From assembly GCA_002118135.1 (NCBI GenBank), contig BDIU01000133.1:310001-374000 (forward strand): a DNA stretch of 64,000 nt, written 5' to 3'. A model generated the notes under the pieces. The model was not told the DNA's origin. It worked only from the letters and a program-made list of their open reading frames with translations, and did not search any database. Shown here piece after piece: positions 44,601 to 55,157 of this stretch. A program made the translations under genes and the position numbers. Source of the stretch: Trebouxia sp. TZW2008. Its lineage: Eukaryota; Chlorophyta; Trebouxiophyceae; Trebouxiales; Trebouxiaceae. Every line of letters begins with the position of its first letter. Position 1 is the stretch's first letter.

Positions 44601-47600
44601 GCTGTGCTCATGTCTGAGAGGTCCTTTGTACTGGAACCGGATTTGGACATGCTTGAGAAGTAGCATGCAGGACTTGTAAATGGTGAAGTTCACGCTGCTG
44701 CATGATCGTGTCATTGCCTGTTCCAAGAAAGCATTTTCAGCAGTATCGCACATAGCGATAGCATCTGATGCTGACCAAAACAAATCCGACCGGACAGCTT
44801 GATGTGCTGCAAACACACGACCATGCTGTGCTGCACCATATCAACACAGCTCAGTCCACATTCTCAGTATATTGTCAGCGTGTGGAACCTGCTCAGCACT
44901 CATTCACATCTTTGTCACTCCAGCATTGTGATCAAACAATGCATGAAAGCTATGAAAGCATTCTGAAAATGCACTCAAAATATCAGAGAATGACTCACCA
45001 TACACGTCTTCTGTGGCTGAATACAACAGCTCCCGGGCTTTGTCAGCTCAGTGCTTAGCAATGACCAATGCAGCATGCTTGCTTACCTTTCTCCAGGACG
45101 TTTGTCTCAGCCAAACAAGATTTGAAGACACAGCAAACAACCAGACCAAAGAAGGCTATCAGGATGTGACTCACCAGACACGTCTTCTGTGGCTGAGGTC
45201 AACAGCTCCCTGGCTTTGTCAGCTTGGCGCTGAGCAATGATCTCGTTGCTCCTGAAGTTGTCTGGCCAGGCAGGCCCCCGCGCAATGCACAGCTTGTTGC
45301 GTCCGTTGCATAGACTGTGGTCCTCACACGGTAAGCCTGCAACACAATGATGCTTCTGACAACAGGAAGCGGATTTCTTGTGTCAAATCAAAACTGTTCA
45401 CACTCGTGGCCAGGCAGCCCCCTGCGCATTACACAGCTTGTTGCGCAACAAGCTGTGCCCATTGCTTAGGCTGTGGTCCTCACACAATAGGCCTGCAATG
45501 CTGTGAAGTTCTAGTAGAAAGGAAGCAAACTTCTTGTGCATCAAAGACTTTCTCCTTTTGCAATGCACAGCTGATTTCGCCCATTGCATAAGCTGCGGTC
45601 CTCAGATGGCAAGCCTGCAATACAGTCATAGATCACAGTGGCGTTCGTGGCTTGAATGGCTTGCTCAGTGACAGCAACATGTTGCAGAGGGTGTGATGCA
45701 AAAGCTGTGGCTCTCACATAGAAACCTGCAATAGTGTGACTGAGCGTCTGGTCGGTTGTCGCTTGAAAGCCTTAAGCAAGCGCAACGCACAGCTTGTTGT
45801 GGCTGTGGAATAGGCTGCATCTCCGCACTTCAAAGCTGTAAAACTGATTATATAGCAGCATTTCATTGGTCCCGTGCGCACCAAATGCAGCGTAGGACCT
45901 CAGTAGAAAGCAATGTGTCAGGCTGCAGCAATGAGACTGACACAGGGGTGCCATGACTTGTATGTCATATAAAGTGATAGAGCGCTGTCATAGCGGGTGC
46001 GTTACACAGGTTGTGCTTTTGACATGGCAAGCCTGTATCACTGTGACTGATGTTCCCAAGCAGCTTTCAAAAACATGGCCCACAGCCTGAACCATAGCTC
46101 AGCTGCTATCTGTGATGGTGACATGGCAAGTATGTAGCACTGTGACTGATGTTCATTGTCAACCCTGGCAACCTCAACACACCCGGTCCCCGAGCCATAT
46201 CTCTGATGCTGACGTGTGACCTGGCACAAGGCTCCCTGGCTGTTGGGTGAAGTGTCCCCAACATTGGCTGGTCCAAGACCCCATTTGATTTGATTCAGCC
46301 CTAAATCTAGACCATAGCTCTAATGCTGACCTGTGTCCTGGCAGAAAGCTCCTTGAATGTTGGGTGAAGTGTCCCCAACATTGGCTTGTCCAAACGCTGC
46401 CACAAATTCATCTGCAAGCTGCACCCCCTTGGGGTCAGTGGGGTTCTGGGGGGGTAGCCTGGTGGGTTGCTTGGCTGCCCATTTCTCCAGGAACTGGGAT
46501 GCCACACCCTTGTTGTCTCCGCTGATGAGGTCATTGGTGTTGTTGATGGAGGTGCAGTGCACAGGAAACCAACTGATGGCTCCAGTACCTGCCATCATAA
46601 AACGGACACACTTCAGTGGTGTCAAGCCCAAGACGCAACAGGGCAGAAAGAAAGCATTGATGCTGTCATTGATGTCGTTGATGGAGGAGCAATGCACAGA
46701 AGGACAACTGATGACACCAGTACCTGCAATCATGCCACAAATGCAGATCACCCCAGGAGGTTGTGTGATAGCGTCAATGCCCTCACTTGTGGCGTACTCA
46801 CAGGTTAGGAGCACCAGGAGCACCAGGTCAGGTCAGGGTCACAACAGGGCACACATCAAGCAATAGCAGAGCAGCAGTTCAAGCACACCATACACAGGCA
46901 GTCAAATCCACGTTTGCTGTCAATCTTTTACAAGCTTATCATGTTACGAGAGATACAAATGCGCTGTGCCTGTAAGCCGACATCATCGCCAGTCTGTCCA
47001 ATCTCCTTCGCGGGACATATGAAATCACGTGCTGAGACACAAAGCAATCGTTGCAACAACGCTCGGAAAAGATCTAAATGTCATCGGTCTACAAGCAGCA
47101 TTCCATGCATTTCTGGCTGCTGCGTTTTGCTCAGTACATGAAATACTGATTGTGAAAGATGCCAGGAGGGCTCATAACACACCTTTGCCTTCTGTGTTGC
47201 TCACGCTCAGCTGTGTCATGACCTTGTCTGTGTTGTGCTTGTATCTAGCGCGCTCATCTTCAGGGTTATGCAAATACGCTGTTGGGCTGCGGTTTGCGTT
47301 TGCATCAAGCAGATCTCCACTGTTGATACGTAATCTGCCAGGCTTGATGTTTGCATGCGCCCTACGTATGCTCTGCAATCAAAGCAATGATGTTTGGCAC
47401 CAAGCAAAGCAAAAGATCAACTCGTCTTCAGGGTTACGCAAATATGCTGTTGGGCTGCGGTTTACGTTTGCATCGAGCAGCTCTCCACTGTTGATACGCA
47501 ACGGGCCAGGCTTGATGTTTGCATGCGCCCTGCGTATGCTCTGCAGCCAAAGCAACAGGGTTCACATGCTATCACAGCATTGTGTGTGACTACTGCCTTT

Positions 47601-49727
47601 AAAACAGTCTTGTACGTCACTGATACTGTTATAATGGTCTTGTGTGGGACCATGCACGATGTCGTCAACTTGGAAGCATGAATGCTGACTCAGCTTAACA
47701 TGTGTCACATTCGTGACTCTACTGACCCCTGCATGCCCCTGTGCTGCTTGGGCAGCACACAATTGTCTGCAAATGCAAGCTTGCAATGCGTACTGCATAT
47801 GCTCTAAGGACAATATTGCCTAAAACACAAAGATTGCACGTTGGGGCATGCGCCTTCCAATCACATGGGTCCCATGGTCACAGGTTGTCACTACACAGCT
47901 GACAACTTGAACAGAAGACATGCACGATAAAAGTTGCAGAAATAGGAACCCCAGTGAAAAGAAAGCATGGGGGTCTTTGCATGCCTCCACAACACCAACC
48001 ACAACAGCTAACATTCAGAACATAAAGCGCATGGCACCAAAGTTGCAGAGAAGGAGATGCGAGTAGACAGAAAGCATGGAGGGATGTGCATACCTCAGCA
48101 GTGCCAATACAGAGCTGATTTTCAGAACACAAAACACCCAGCATCAAAAATCCAGAAACAGAAACTCAGGTCCAAAACAGGAATTGGAGAATACCCTCAC
48201 CTTGACAATGCCACTCACAACAGCTTCCCTGCTCTGCTTCACAAAGCCAGTGATGTGATGTCATACAGGACATACTGCAGGTAGTCGCCTGGTCCTGAAT
48301 GTGTGAGACAAAGGCAATAGGAGAGGAAAGCAGCGCAAAGTGCAAAACAAAGCATCAGATGTTCACCCACCTTGATGATGCCAGTACACAGCTGACATCG
48401 TGGACAGAAAATATGCAACACAGAAATTGAGGGTAATCAAACGCATTGAAGAGTTTCCTCACCTCAACAATGCCACTCACAACAGCTTCCCAGCTTTGCT
48501 TGACAAAGCCCAAGGATGTGATGTCATACAAGACATACTGCAGATACCCGCCTGGTCCTGAGTGTGTGTGAATCCCACTGATGGCCACGTTTCGCTCTGT
48601 GTACATGTCTCCAAACTCAGCCTGCCCAGGGAAACAAAGCAGATTGCACATTGCCCATGTTGCATAATCTCATCAATGCTTGCGGCACTGCCACAGTCTT
48701 TGATACTAGCCTTGCACTTTGCACAGGCACAAACATATAATTCAAGTGAGTAAGGTTTTTGCATGCTGGGCAGGCGGAAGGGCCCAGAAGTGCGCAAGAG
48801 CAGCCCCCTGATTGAGCACAGGCATTTGCAATTGCAATGCCTGGCATGATCAATGAACTTGGGCAACTCCTGCTTTGCTGCATGCATGCTGACTCGTGAG
48901 CAATGAGCTTGCTGCTCTGGATTTGCCAGTAACTTACTTACAGCTCACTGCTTTCAAAGCCAGGGTGGTAACTGTGTTGCCCACGAGTCAGCTTGCATGC
49001 AGCAAATGGATCAGCCGCTGAAGGGTTTTGAGCTCAGCAAAAGCCACCGTGAGCTGCAGTGACATCACATCAGCGACAGAACATGGTTGGGTTATGCATT
49101 GACCACACAGCACAAGCCATATTGGCACGCAGCTACCTTCAGCCTCTCAATGACGCCCAAGGTGACAGCCTGTGATGCCATGCACGCGTCCAGGTTCACA
49201 AAGACAAAGCGGTTGCTGCAAACAGTGCACTGCCTTACAGGCTGTCTCTGGAAGGTACAGATGGTGGTGCAGGCACAGATGGTGGTGCAGGCACAGATGG
49301 TGGTGCAGGCATGTGTGCCCACATCGCATACTTACCTGTCTTGACTTGGGTCTGCTACAATGTATGCTCTGGCATACAAGCGAGTGTGTATGCCAGAGAC
49401 GATCTGCTCTAGCATTGCATAGCCCTGAAACAGTGAATCGGCTCAGGCATCCAGCTTTACGTGCAGTGGGTGCTGGCGCTGCACTTCGACATGCATGTTC
49501 TAGTGCGTACCATCATGTTTACGTCGGCAGCTGGTCCTGTGATGTCTGCCTTGCCTGTGCATCAAGCAACATCTGAGCGCTTAGATCACGATAACATCAG
49601 CGTGAACATCACAACTCGCGTCAACGAAGCGCTGACCTATGCCTATGTGGTAATCGGTGCCTGCTGCAAGAGCTGCTGCCGCCAGCAAGACTGCCAGCGT
49701 TACGTATTTGTGTGTATTGCGCACCAT
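38619..49727 (-). CDS. neutral ceramidase
   Basis: Sixteen exons, complement(49637..49727, 49511..49554, 49336..49424, 49137..49215, 48463..48621, 47183..47372, 46331..46588, 45175..45336, 44460..44588, 43868..44027, 43331..43448, 42089..42241, 41428..41554, 40604..40770, 39054..39240, 38619..38704), give 732 residues, a normal family length, with every phase agreeing. Residues 1-23 form a signal peptide (TLAVLLAAAALAAG core). Family blocks in order: ADITGPAADVNMMGYA, FVNLDACMASQAVTLGVIER, SGIHTHSGPGGYLQYVLYDI (His119 and His121, zinc site), NRSPTAYL, VHCTSINNTNDLISGDNKG, NVGDTSPNIQGAFC with the nucleophile Ser292, PKPILLDTGNAHIPYEW, NTYSSYVTTYEEYQAQRYEG, and a C-terminal domain ending PFTGHSSSFTIG. 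It cleaves ceramide to a sphingoid base and fatty acid in the secretory or vacuolar route. The introns are full of partial exon copies. Confidence 0.95.
39378..40340 (-). repeat. six copies of the 5' part of ceramidase exon 15
   Basis: Copies start near 39449, 39612, 39783, 39984, 40160 and 40340, all upstream of the true exon at 39240. Most keep VYTDD-DISTKFHWQ and LxxES-like codons and a CAG acceptor, then decay. Spacing is 160-210 bp. Confidence 0.9.
40770..41350 (-). repeat. 148-bp tandem array copying the 5' part of ceramidase exon 14
   Basis: Acceptors at 40770 (true exon), 40918 and 41066 are exactly 148 bp apart and the first two are nearly identical over the whole unit. Poorer units follow at about 41150-41240 and 41305-41350. 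The extra copies read GKHFGTVVEDVARTPYFVGD and then a stop. Confidence 0.95.
41891..42085. mobile_element. pogo/Tigger-like MITE, copy 1
   Basis: 195 bp with terminal inverted repeats CAGTAAACTCTCTTTGT and ACAAAGAGAGTTTACTG, flanked on both sides by TA. Inside are repeats of the type CCTTACATC. There is no coding sequence. It fills the start of ceramidase intron 12, beginning 3 bp after the donor. Confidence 0.9.
42561..42870 (+). mobile_element. LINE retrotransposon 3' end, longest copy (E)
   Basis: It encodes the C-terminal tail of a non-LTR reverse transcriptase polyprotein: RRLRWLGHAAPMPQDRL, KGKPRDTWQSTVYKDLSALH and KWFRSARDQAGWRQ, interrupted by one in-frame TAA, ending at a TAG in GTACCTAGATGG. 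A GC-rich 3' UTR block and a short ATGAATGAATGA tail follow. The RRLRWLGHxxRMP and KGRPRxTW patterns are typical of several LINE clades. 5' truncated and dead, it lies in ceramidase intron 11, antisense. Confidence 0.9.
42918..43225 (-). repeat. two copies of the 3' end of ceramidase exon 11 with donor
   Basis: Segments near 43178-43225 and 42922-42970 read ELTTTAGLRLRAAVQA and LTTTAGRHSEDLKAQ, against ELTTMAGRRLREAVQAQ in the true exon, each followed by GTGCGC or GTGCAT. Confidence 0.85.
43560..43650 (-). repeat. frame-broken copy of the 5' part of ceramidase exon 11
   Basis: After an acceptor near 43649 the minus strand has TCTGTATTGCACATCCAGAT followed by CTGCATGTGTGCCAGTTTGT, a decayed version of SVVEIQILRVGQFV. 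Confidence 0.75.
44117..44152 (-). repeat. short copy of the start of ceramidase exon 10
   Basis: GGCGCTTTTGCCTTCAAGCA matches GGGGCTTTTGACTTCAAGCA of the true exon at 44027. Confidence 0.7.
44995..45070 (-). repeat. copy of the 3' part of ceramidase exon 8
   Basis: It encodes ADKARELL-like sequence and VYSEDVYG-like sequence next to a donor-like GTGAGTC, parallel to the end of the true exon at 45175-45245. Confidence 0.75.
45395..46040 (-). repeat. series of copies of the 5' part of ceramidase exon 8
   Basis: At least two clear copies (acceptors near 45493 and 45616) encode LLCEDHSLSNG and LPSEDRSLCNGRNQLCIA, against LPCEDHSLCNGRNKLCIA in the true exon. Several weaker ones lie at about 45690-46040. 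Each keeps a TGCAG acceptor. Confidence 0.85.
46214..46275 (-). repeat. copy of the 3' end of ceramidase exon 7 with donor
   Basis: The plus strand GTTGGGTGAAGTGTCCCCAA plus CATTGGCTGGTCC repeats the exon 7 end at 46358-46395. The nucleophile block NVGDTSPN is repeated here. Confidence 0.88.
46664..46723 (-). repeat. copy of the 5' part of ceramidase exon 7
   Basis: After a GATTGCAG acceptor it encodes GTGVISCPSVHCSSINDIND, against GTGAISWFPVHCTSINNTND at the true exon start (46588), then diverges. Confidence 0.9.
47418..47540 (-). repeat. copy of the 5' two-thirds of ceramidase exon 6
   Basis: It encodes SIRRAHANIKPGPLRINSGE, LLDANVNRSPTAYLRNPEDE after a GCTGCAG acceptor, nearly identical to the true exon starting at 47372, then breaks off at GAAGACGAG without a donor. 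Confidence 0.95.
48187..48305 (-). repeat. near-complete 3' copy of ceramidase exon 5 with a one-base deletion
   Basis: It encodes HSGPGDYLQYVLYDITSL and then loses one G compared with the true exon (48463-48621), which shifts the frame into a TGA. The donor AAG|GTGAGG is intact. Confidence 0.93.
49257..49310. repeat. 18-bp tandem repeat, three units
   Basis: ACAGATGGTGGTGCAGGC three times in a row in ceramidase intron 3. Confidence 0.95.
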
Positions 49728-50096
49728 GGCAACTGTTATGATCTACTGGAGCATGTCGAGCCCAGCTTTGGCAGGCAAAGCTGCAAAGAAGCTGTCAAGA
49801 TGGGTGTGATGTTCACTTTGCAAATAAACCGCAATCGCTCTCCACGAAAGCTGCAATCCGAACAGCAAGCTTCCTCAAAGTTTGACTAGACGCGCAAGCG
49901 CATACGCGCAGCGTCAGTGACTATTCTCTATCCTCTTACTAATAAGCGATGCAGCCGTTACACTTTGGTCATTGAAGCAATTGCGATGCGCTGGACGATC
50001 TCCTGAATGCTTGATGCGCGTTTGACGGTGAATTGATCAGGCTCTGTCGTCAAAGAGACACGAGCTTCCAGCGCATTCCGCGCTTCACGTGAAACG
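49728..50096. promoter_or_regulatory. divergent promoter region between ceramidase and MenB genes
   Basis: 369 bp between the two ATGs. An open frame on the plus strand to 49889 is antisense to ceramidase exon 1 and not credible. No specific element recognised. Confidence 0.5.
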
Positions 50097-53000
50097 ATGC
50101 ACAATGTCAGCAGGCGCCGCGTTGCAAACATAGCAAAACATTTGCAACCTAGTGACGCAACTACGTCTTCAGAGGCACACGGAACCTACGAGAGCAGTCG
50201 TACACTGAGCGCAGAACCTACGTCAGCAGACCAGCCGTCCAGTTCGTATGCAAGGGTGCACGGACGAGTCTCGGAGGATGCTGCAGAATGGACACGGATT
50301 CCAGTCGTCCAGAAAAACAGCTTGCAAGAAGTAATATATGAGAAAGCGGAAGGCATCGCCAAGGTAGTCTGTGCTCAACTTCTGATTTTGAATCCTTTCC
50401 CGGTTGCATCGTGGCAAGGCTTCCTTGCCAGCGATAGTCAAAGGCAGACAAAAGTGACAGGATCTGGTTTGGCTTGCTAGATTACCATCAATCGCCCACA
50501 CAAGAGGAATGCATTCACCCCACTGACAAGTAAGCAGGAGCTCACAAGCGTTGAACCTTGTCACATACGGCTATGATCACCATTTGATTCAGCAAGCATG
50601 CTGGCTTTACAGATGCAGAAATGTCATTGTGCTTTAATGACGCAAGAGACGATCCAGATGTCGGAGTGGTCATCTTGACAGGTACTTCCTCAAGCTGAAC
50701 CCTGCACTGCGAAGAGCCACACTGATTGCCCCAAATATCAAGTGCATATTTGGCATTCTGGGCATTGAAGATAGTTTTAGTTTGTATGCCTGGATGCTGC
50801 CATGTTGCCACATGCATCAGATGCTGAGTGATTGTATGCAGGCTGGATACTTGCAAACCGCCGTGGCAATGTGGCATTGCTACGCTTTCAGTTTTTCTTT
50901 GTCTTCTTTCTTGTTGCCAATTGCATCCTTGCCTCAAAAACACAGAAGTGTGGCCTTTTATGCAGCCTCAAAAACTTACCCAAAAAAAGTCATGACAAAA
51001 GCAGCTGCAAACTTCAAGCTTTTTGGAAATTCAGTAGTTCTGAATTGGTTCTGATACAGGCGCTGGCACAGAAGCGTTTTGCAGTGGGGGTGATCAGTCA
51101 GTGAGGGGTAAGGGGGGTTATGTTGGGGCGGACGGGGTACCCCGCCTAAACGTCCTTGATCTACAGGTACTAGTCTGTTGCTTGAGGCATCTATGACAAC
51201 CAATGGTATGCAGGCAAGCATATCTTTGCTGTGTCCTATAGCAAAGAATGTTTTCATGTTTGCATTGTTTCATCATGCATCACCTTCTTGATGAGACTGA
51301 GTTGTATCACTTTTACATTGCCTATATAGGCTTGAGTTGCCATCACTCATGGGATCATGACCAGAATGCCATATTTGTGTCAGCTGCACTCCCTGTTGCC
51401 TCAGTCAGGCTGTGAATGTCAGGCGTCTTGAGTTTGCGGCATCAGAAATGTGCCACAATTGGTCGTCAAAATTGTGCAGGTCCAGATAAGACGTTTGCCA
51501 AAGCCTGTGATAGCCATGGTGGCCGGGTTTGCGGTTGGCGGTGGTCACATTTTGCACATGATCTGCGACCTTACGGTACGTGGCTACTTTGGGCCTAAAC
51601 TTCAATGCTAGAATTGATTGCTGTGGACACTTGTGGCAACTGAGCATGTCAAACTCGCCGTCATGACCAACAATGAGCACCCCAAGTCCCACTTAGTCTT
51701 GGCATCATGTGATGAACAGCCTTGCTGGCAAGCAAGAGCTTGTGTCACAAAATTGCAGTAAATACAGACTTGTATACTGTGTCATGAATGCATGATATGG
51801 CGCAAAGCAACGAGTGACATGGCTGATGCAGATAGCAGCGGTACATTGGTATGTTTGGCAAGTTTGTGTGATGTATGTGGGCGAGTGATGCTGCTGCTGC
51901 AGATAGCAGCGGACAATGCCGTGTTTGGGCAAACAGGCCCAAAAGTGGGCAGCTTTGACGCTGGCTATGGCTCATCACAGATGATCCGTCTCATAGGTAA
52001 GCCCTTTTGCCAAGTCCTGAAGTCACTTGTCAGCAGCAACCAGTCAATGCTGGTGACAGCTTCTCACAGATGGTTTGCCTTGTGGACCAGTGTGCACAAT
52101 CCTGCTGAGCCAGTCAATCACATTTGCTGTTGCTGCTTTCCAGAGGGGCTGCCATCCTTGCTATCACCACTACAGGATGCTTGCTTGAAATGGCACATAA
52201 CCCAAGCATTGCATTGAGACTAGTATATTCAGAGCCGCAGTGGCTTGCAGACGGCATACACAGCTTGGTATCTGCCCGGATTTTCTGGTCTGCATCTGCA
52301 TATTACAGCATAGCCTGCAGGGCAAAAGGTACTCAAAGCTTATACCAAGCAACATGCTGACTATGTCCTTATAGCAATATTATGTTGACGATAAATCCCG
52401 TGTTTAGTGCTTTGTGTGTAAGAACCAAACAGCATCAGAGTGTCAAAATGCATTGACCCTGGCATGCCTTGCAGGGCAGAAACTTGCCAGGGAGATGTGG
52501 TTCTTGGCACGTATGTACAATGCGCAACAAGCCCTGCAGATGGGGCTGGTCAACACGGTTGTGCCCCTTGACCGCCTTGAGACTGAAACCCTTGTCTGGT
52601 ATGTTCTGTTCTCATACTGTTACGATCACCACTGTCACAGCCTCTTGACTATTTTGAAACTGAGACTCTTATCTGGTCTTGTCCATTCTTGGACTGATCA
52701 TGTCTGCTGCTGTGTGACTGCCATGGTGTCTGCTTTGGTGCAATCTGCTGACAGCAACAGACATGCAGAATGCGGCCATGGAGTGTGCTGACTCATGGGA
52801 CAAAACTTCTTCTGCAAGGGTGACATTGAGCCAAAGGGCACAGTTGACCTGTGCAACGCCAGGCATCTGCAAGGCACACAGCTCTGATATTGGTGTGCTC
52901 TGCATGTCAATGTTTGATTAGCATGCACCTTGTGTGCTATGTGGAATTGAGCGGTTGATGTGATCAGGTGCCGAGAGATTTTGCGCAACAGCCCAACTGC

Positions 53001-53494
53001 GCTGCGGCTGTTGAAATCAGCCATGAATGCTGTGGAAGATGGACAGTCAGGCTTGCAACAGCTTGGTGGAGATGCGACTATGCTGTTTTACAACTCTGAC
53101 GAGGGCAATGAGGTTTGTCTGTCTCCTGCTGCTTCTGATGCATCGACCAAAACAAAAGAGAACTGTACGCCATTAGGCATCACACTGGGAGCCTTTGTAG
53201 ATAGAGGCAGCCCGGGATGTCGTTTCACTGACTTTACAGGCACAGCGCTTATCAAGCAATTCCATTTTCTCTAAAGCAAGCTTTGCAGAGTTGTGCTTGT
53301 CTGTGCCGAATTGGCTGTTTAGGATACATACTTTTGCAAATGCAGTTGCTGGTCCATTTCAGACTCAGACACTAAGAGAACTTCAATTGTTTTATTAAGT
53401 TCATTGCATTCTGAATGACCACACTATGCAGGGTCGGCAAGCTTATCTGGAGAAGAGGCCGCCAAACTTTTCTCAGTTCAAGAGGCTCCCATGA
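50097..53494 (+). CDS. menB: 1,4-dihydroxy-2-naphthoyl-CoA synthase (MenB / naphthoate synthase)
   Basis: Nine exons, 50097..50363, 50481..50529, 50613..50681, 51060..51166, 51480..51575, 51903..51996, 52475..52598, 52968..53112 and 53432..53494, give 337 residues in one frame. The crotonase fold shows [133 protein letters not shown] and the C-terminal [13 protein letters not shown]. This enzyme closes the naphthoate ring in phylloquinone (vitamin K1) synthesis. Residues 8-16, RVANIAKHL, fit the peroxisomal PTS2 signal; the plant enzyme is also peroxisomal. Intron 5 holds a short copy of the exon 6 start and intron 8 a double-hairpin element. Confidence 0.97.
51832..51863 (+). repeat. short copy of the start of menB exon 6 with acceptor
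   Basis: GATGCAG|ATAGCAGCGGTACATTGGTA copies CTGCAG|ATAGCAGCGGACAATGCCG, the true exon start at 51903, 71 bp upstream of it. Confidence 0.8.
53160..53218 (-). repeat. double-hairpin element, copy 5
   Basis: On the minus strand ATCCCGGGCTGCCTCTATCT, then AAAGGCTCCCAGTGTGATGCC and TAATGGCGTACAG. It lies in menB intron 8, antisense to menB, as are the other four copies to their hosts. Confidence 0.75.
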
Positions 53495-53520
53495 CAGCAG
53501 AACCTTCAAAATAAGTACCC

Positions 53521-53602
53521 AGAACCAAGCTCAGAAACCAATGCAGCAGTTGCATTGAAACAGAACCAAGCTCAGAAACCAATACAGCAGTTGCATTGAA
53601 AC
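53521..53602. repeat. 41-bp tandem repeat, two units
   Basis: AGAACCAAGCTCAGAAACCA... repeated at 53521 and 53562 with one difference, just after the menB stop. Confidence 0.95.
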
Positions 53603-54613
53603 ACCATACCATGGTGAATTTGTGCATGCCACCACGCCAGCAGAATCTTCACACAATAGTCAACATCAAGCTCAGATGGTCATGCAGCAGCTGCAGTAAA
53701 CTGTGTGCCACTTTTGCATGCAGACAACTGATAGCGAGACAGCTTGCTTGGCGAATTCACATTTTCAAGCAAGGCACCATTCTGCTGTTTACTTAGATCA
53801 TGATCTGGAAGCAGACTCTCAAAACTGCACTGACGAGCAAGCCTTGGAAAAACGCCGAAATCACATATCGTTCTGCGGTTTGTTTCTAAACTCTGCATTC
53901 TAGCTTTGGAAAGGCTTCACTGACACACGCTATAGAGCTGCTTCCAGCTTGTGATTCAGCTGTGCATATAGCGCTCTCGTACTTCATGTGCCTTTCAGTG
54001 CACACACACACGTGCAACAAGAGTTGCCCTCCAACACACGCACAGCATTATGCTCTCTAGAGGTGATGTGCCAAATGACACATGACAGTTGATACTCCAA
54101 AAAATTCTGCAGCAGGTCCAAAGCTTCCGGGCCTCTGGCAGTAAGCTCAAGAATGATATTGCATATGCACTGAAGCAACAGGAACATTGCAATAGCTCTT
54201 AGTGTTCTGGCAAAGACTGCAACAGCTCTTAGCATTCTGGCAAGCACTTTCAACTGCCTGCACACGATTGCTGTGACATCAGCTTTGACCAACTGCCTGC
54301 TGCCGCAGAAATCCCAGGCATGTGCTCAATCCTGTGCTGCTGCCAGCTGTTCTGCGGCATCTGCTAGTTTGATGGCCTGCACAGGCACAGTAGACTGGTG
54401 GTTAGACTCATATGCACTGCTGCTGGTTGGCTTTGTGCCACGATGATTTCACCATAAACCATGCAATTCAAATACAGTAAAACACCTGGCTGGCCTTGTA
54501 TGGTGGCAAACAGCTTTGTTGATGCGTCATTGCCCTGCATGCTGTGAAACATTTCTGCAGAAGCATTGCTGCCGGTGCTTGTCACATCTGCTTGATTTGT
54601 CTTCATTCATCAT

Positions 54614-54647
54614 AGTCGGTGTCACCAACACCGACTGTGTTGGTGAC
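54614..54647. repeat. two overlapping, mutually exclusive hairpins
   Basis: AGTCGGTGT (54614-54622) pairs with ACACCGACT (54628-54636). GTCACCAACA (54621-54630) pairs with TGTTGGTGAC (54638-54647). Both stems are perfect, and they share bases, so only one can form at a time. Confidence 0.8.
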
Positions 54648-55059
54648 AGGACAGATTACAACTGAGTGGCGCATCAGCATTCCATTAAAGAAGTACAAGG
54701 CCAATGCCCAGCGTGGGCATCTGCTGGCCTTGTCAATGCCATACATCAGTTCCAGATGCAATGGCAACATCAGACAAGACAAAATCTTGTGGCCTGATAC
54801 CGTGATGCAAAATGGTGATGATTTGGTAATGAAGCCCAGACTACCATGTGTTGCATGCCAGCAGACATTGCATACGGATGGGATGGCTCATGTAGCATCT
54901 CAGGAGCACGGGCAATTGCAAATGCCAGGGACCTGTCTAGGCACTCCAAATCATGCGCTAACATGCATGAAGCTGAGCATGCTTGTGACATTGAACATGT
55001 CAAGTTTGCATGCAAAGTGAATATGGTAAAGAATGCGACTTGGTTTTGTGAACTTCTAC

Positions 55060-55128
55060 CTGCTGTCCGAGGGCGGGGTGAATCATCCTGCAATTCTCAT
55101 CATAGCCATCACCATATGCAACCATGCA
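55060..55128 (-). repeat. copy of the 3' end of the PWWP exon with donor
   Basis: ATGGTTGCATATGGTGATGG and on to CAGCAG|GTAGAAG copies the exon end at 55158-55226 (ATGGTTGTATATAGTGATGG ... AAGCAG|GTAGAAC). It encodes MVAYGDGYDENCRMIHPALG in parallel to MVVYSDGYDGKCRMIHSALG. Confidence 0.9.
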
Positions 55129-55157
55129 ATCTTGAACCTGACATTGCAAAGTTCTAC

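Larger units (their letters stand above)
53495..55059. other. 3' region of menB and of the PWWP gene, largely unresolved
   Basis: It contains a 41-bp tandem duplication (53521-53602), a pair of overlapping hairpins (54614-54647), and on the minus strand open segments that may be the last PWWP-gene exons. The best of these, about 54850-54960, reads LDRSLAFAIARAPEMLHEP; another lies at about 54440-54600. I could not place their splice sites. Confidence 0.5.

Noticed and set aside
49461..49889. 142-codon open frame on the plus strand
   Set aside because: Antisense to ceramidase exons 1 and 2, which carry the signal peptide and the ADITGPAADVNMM block.
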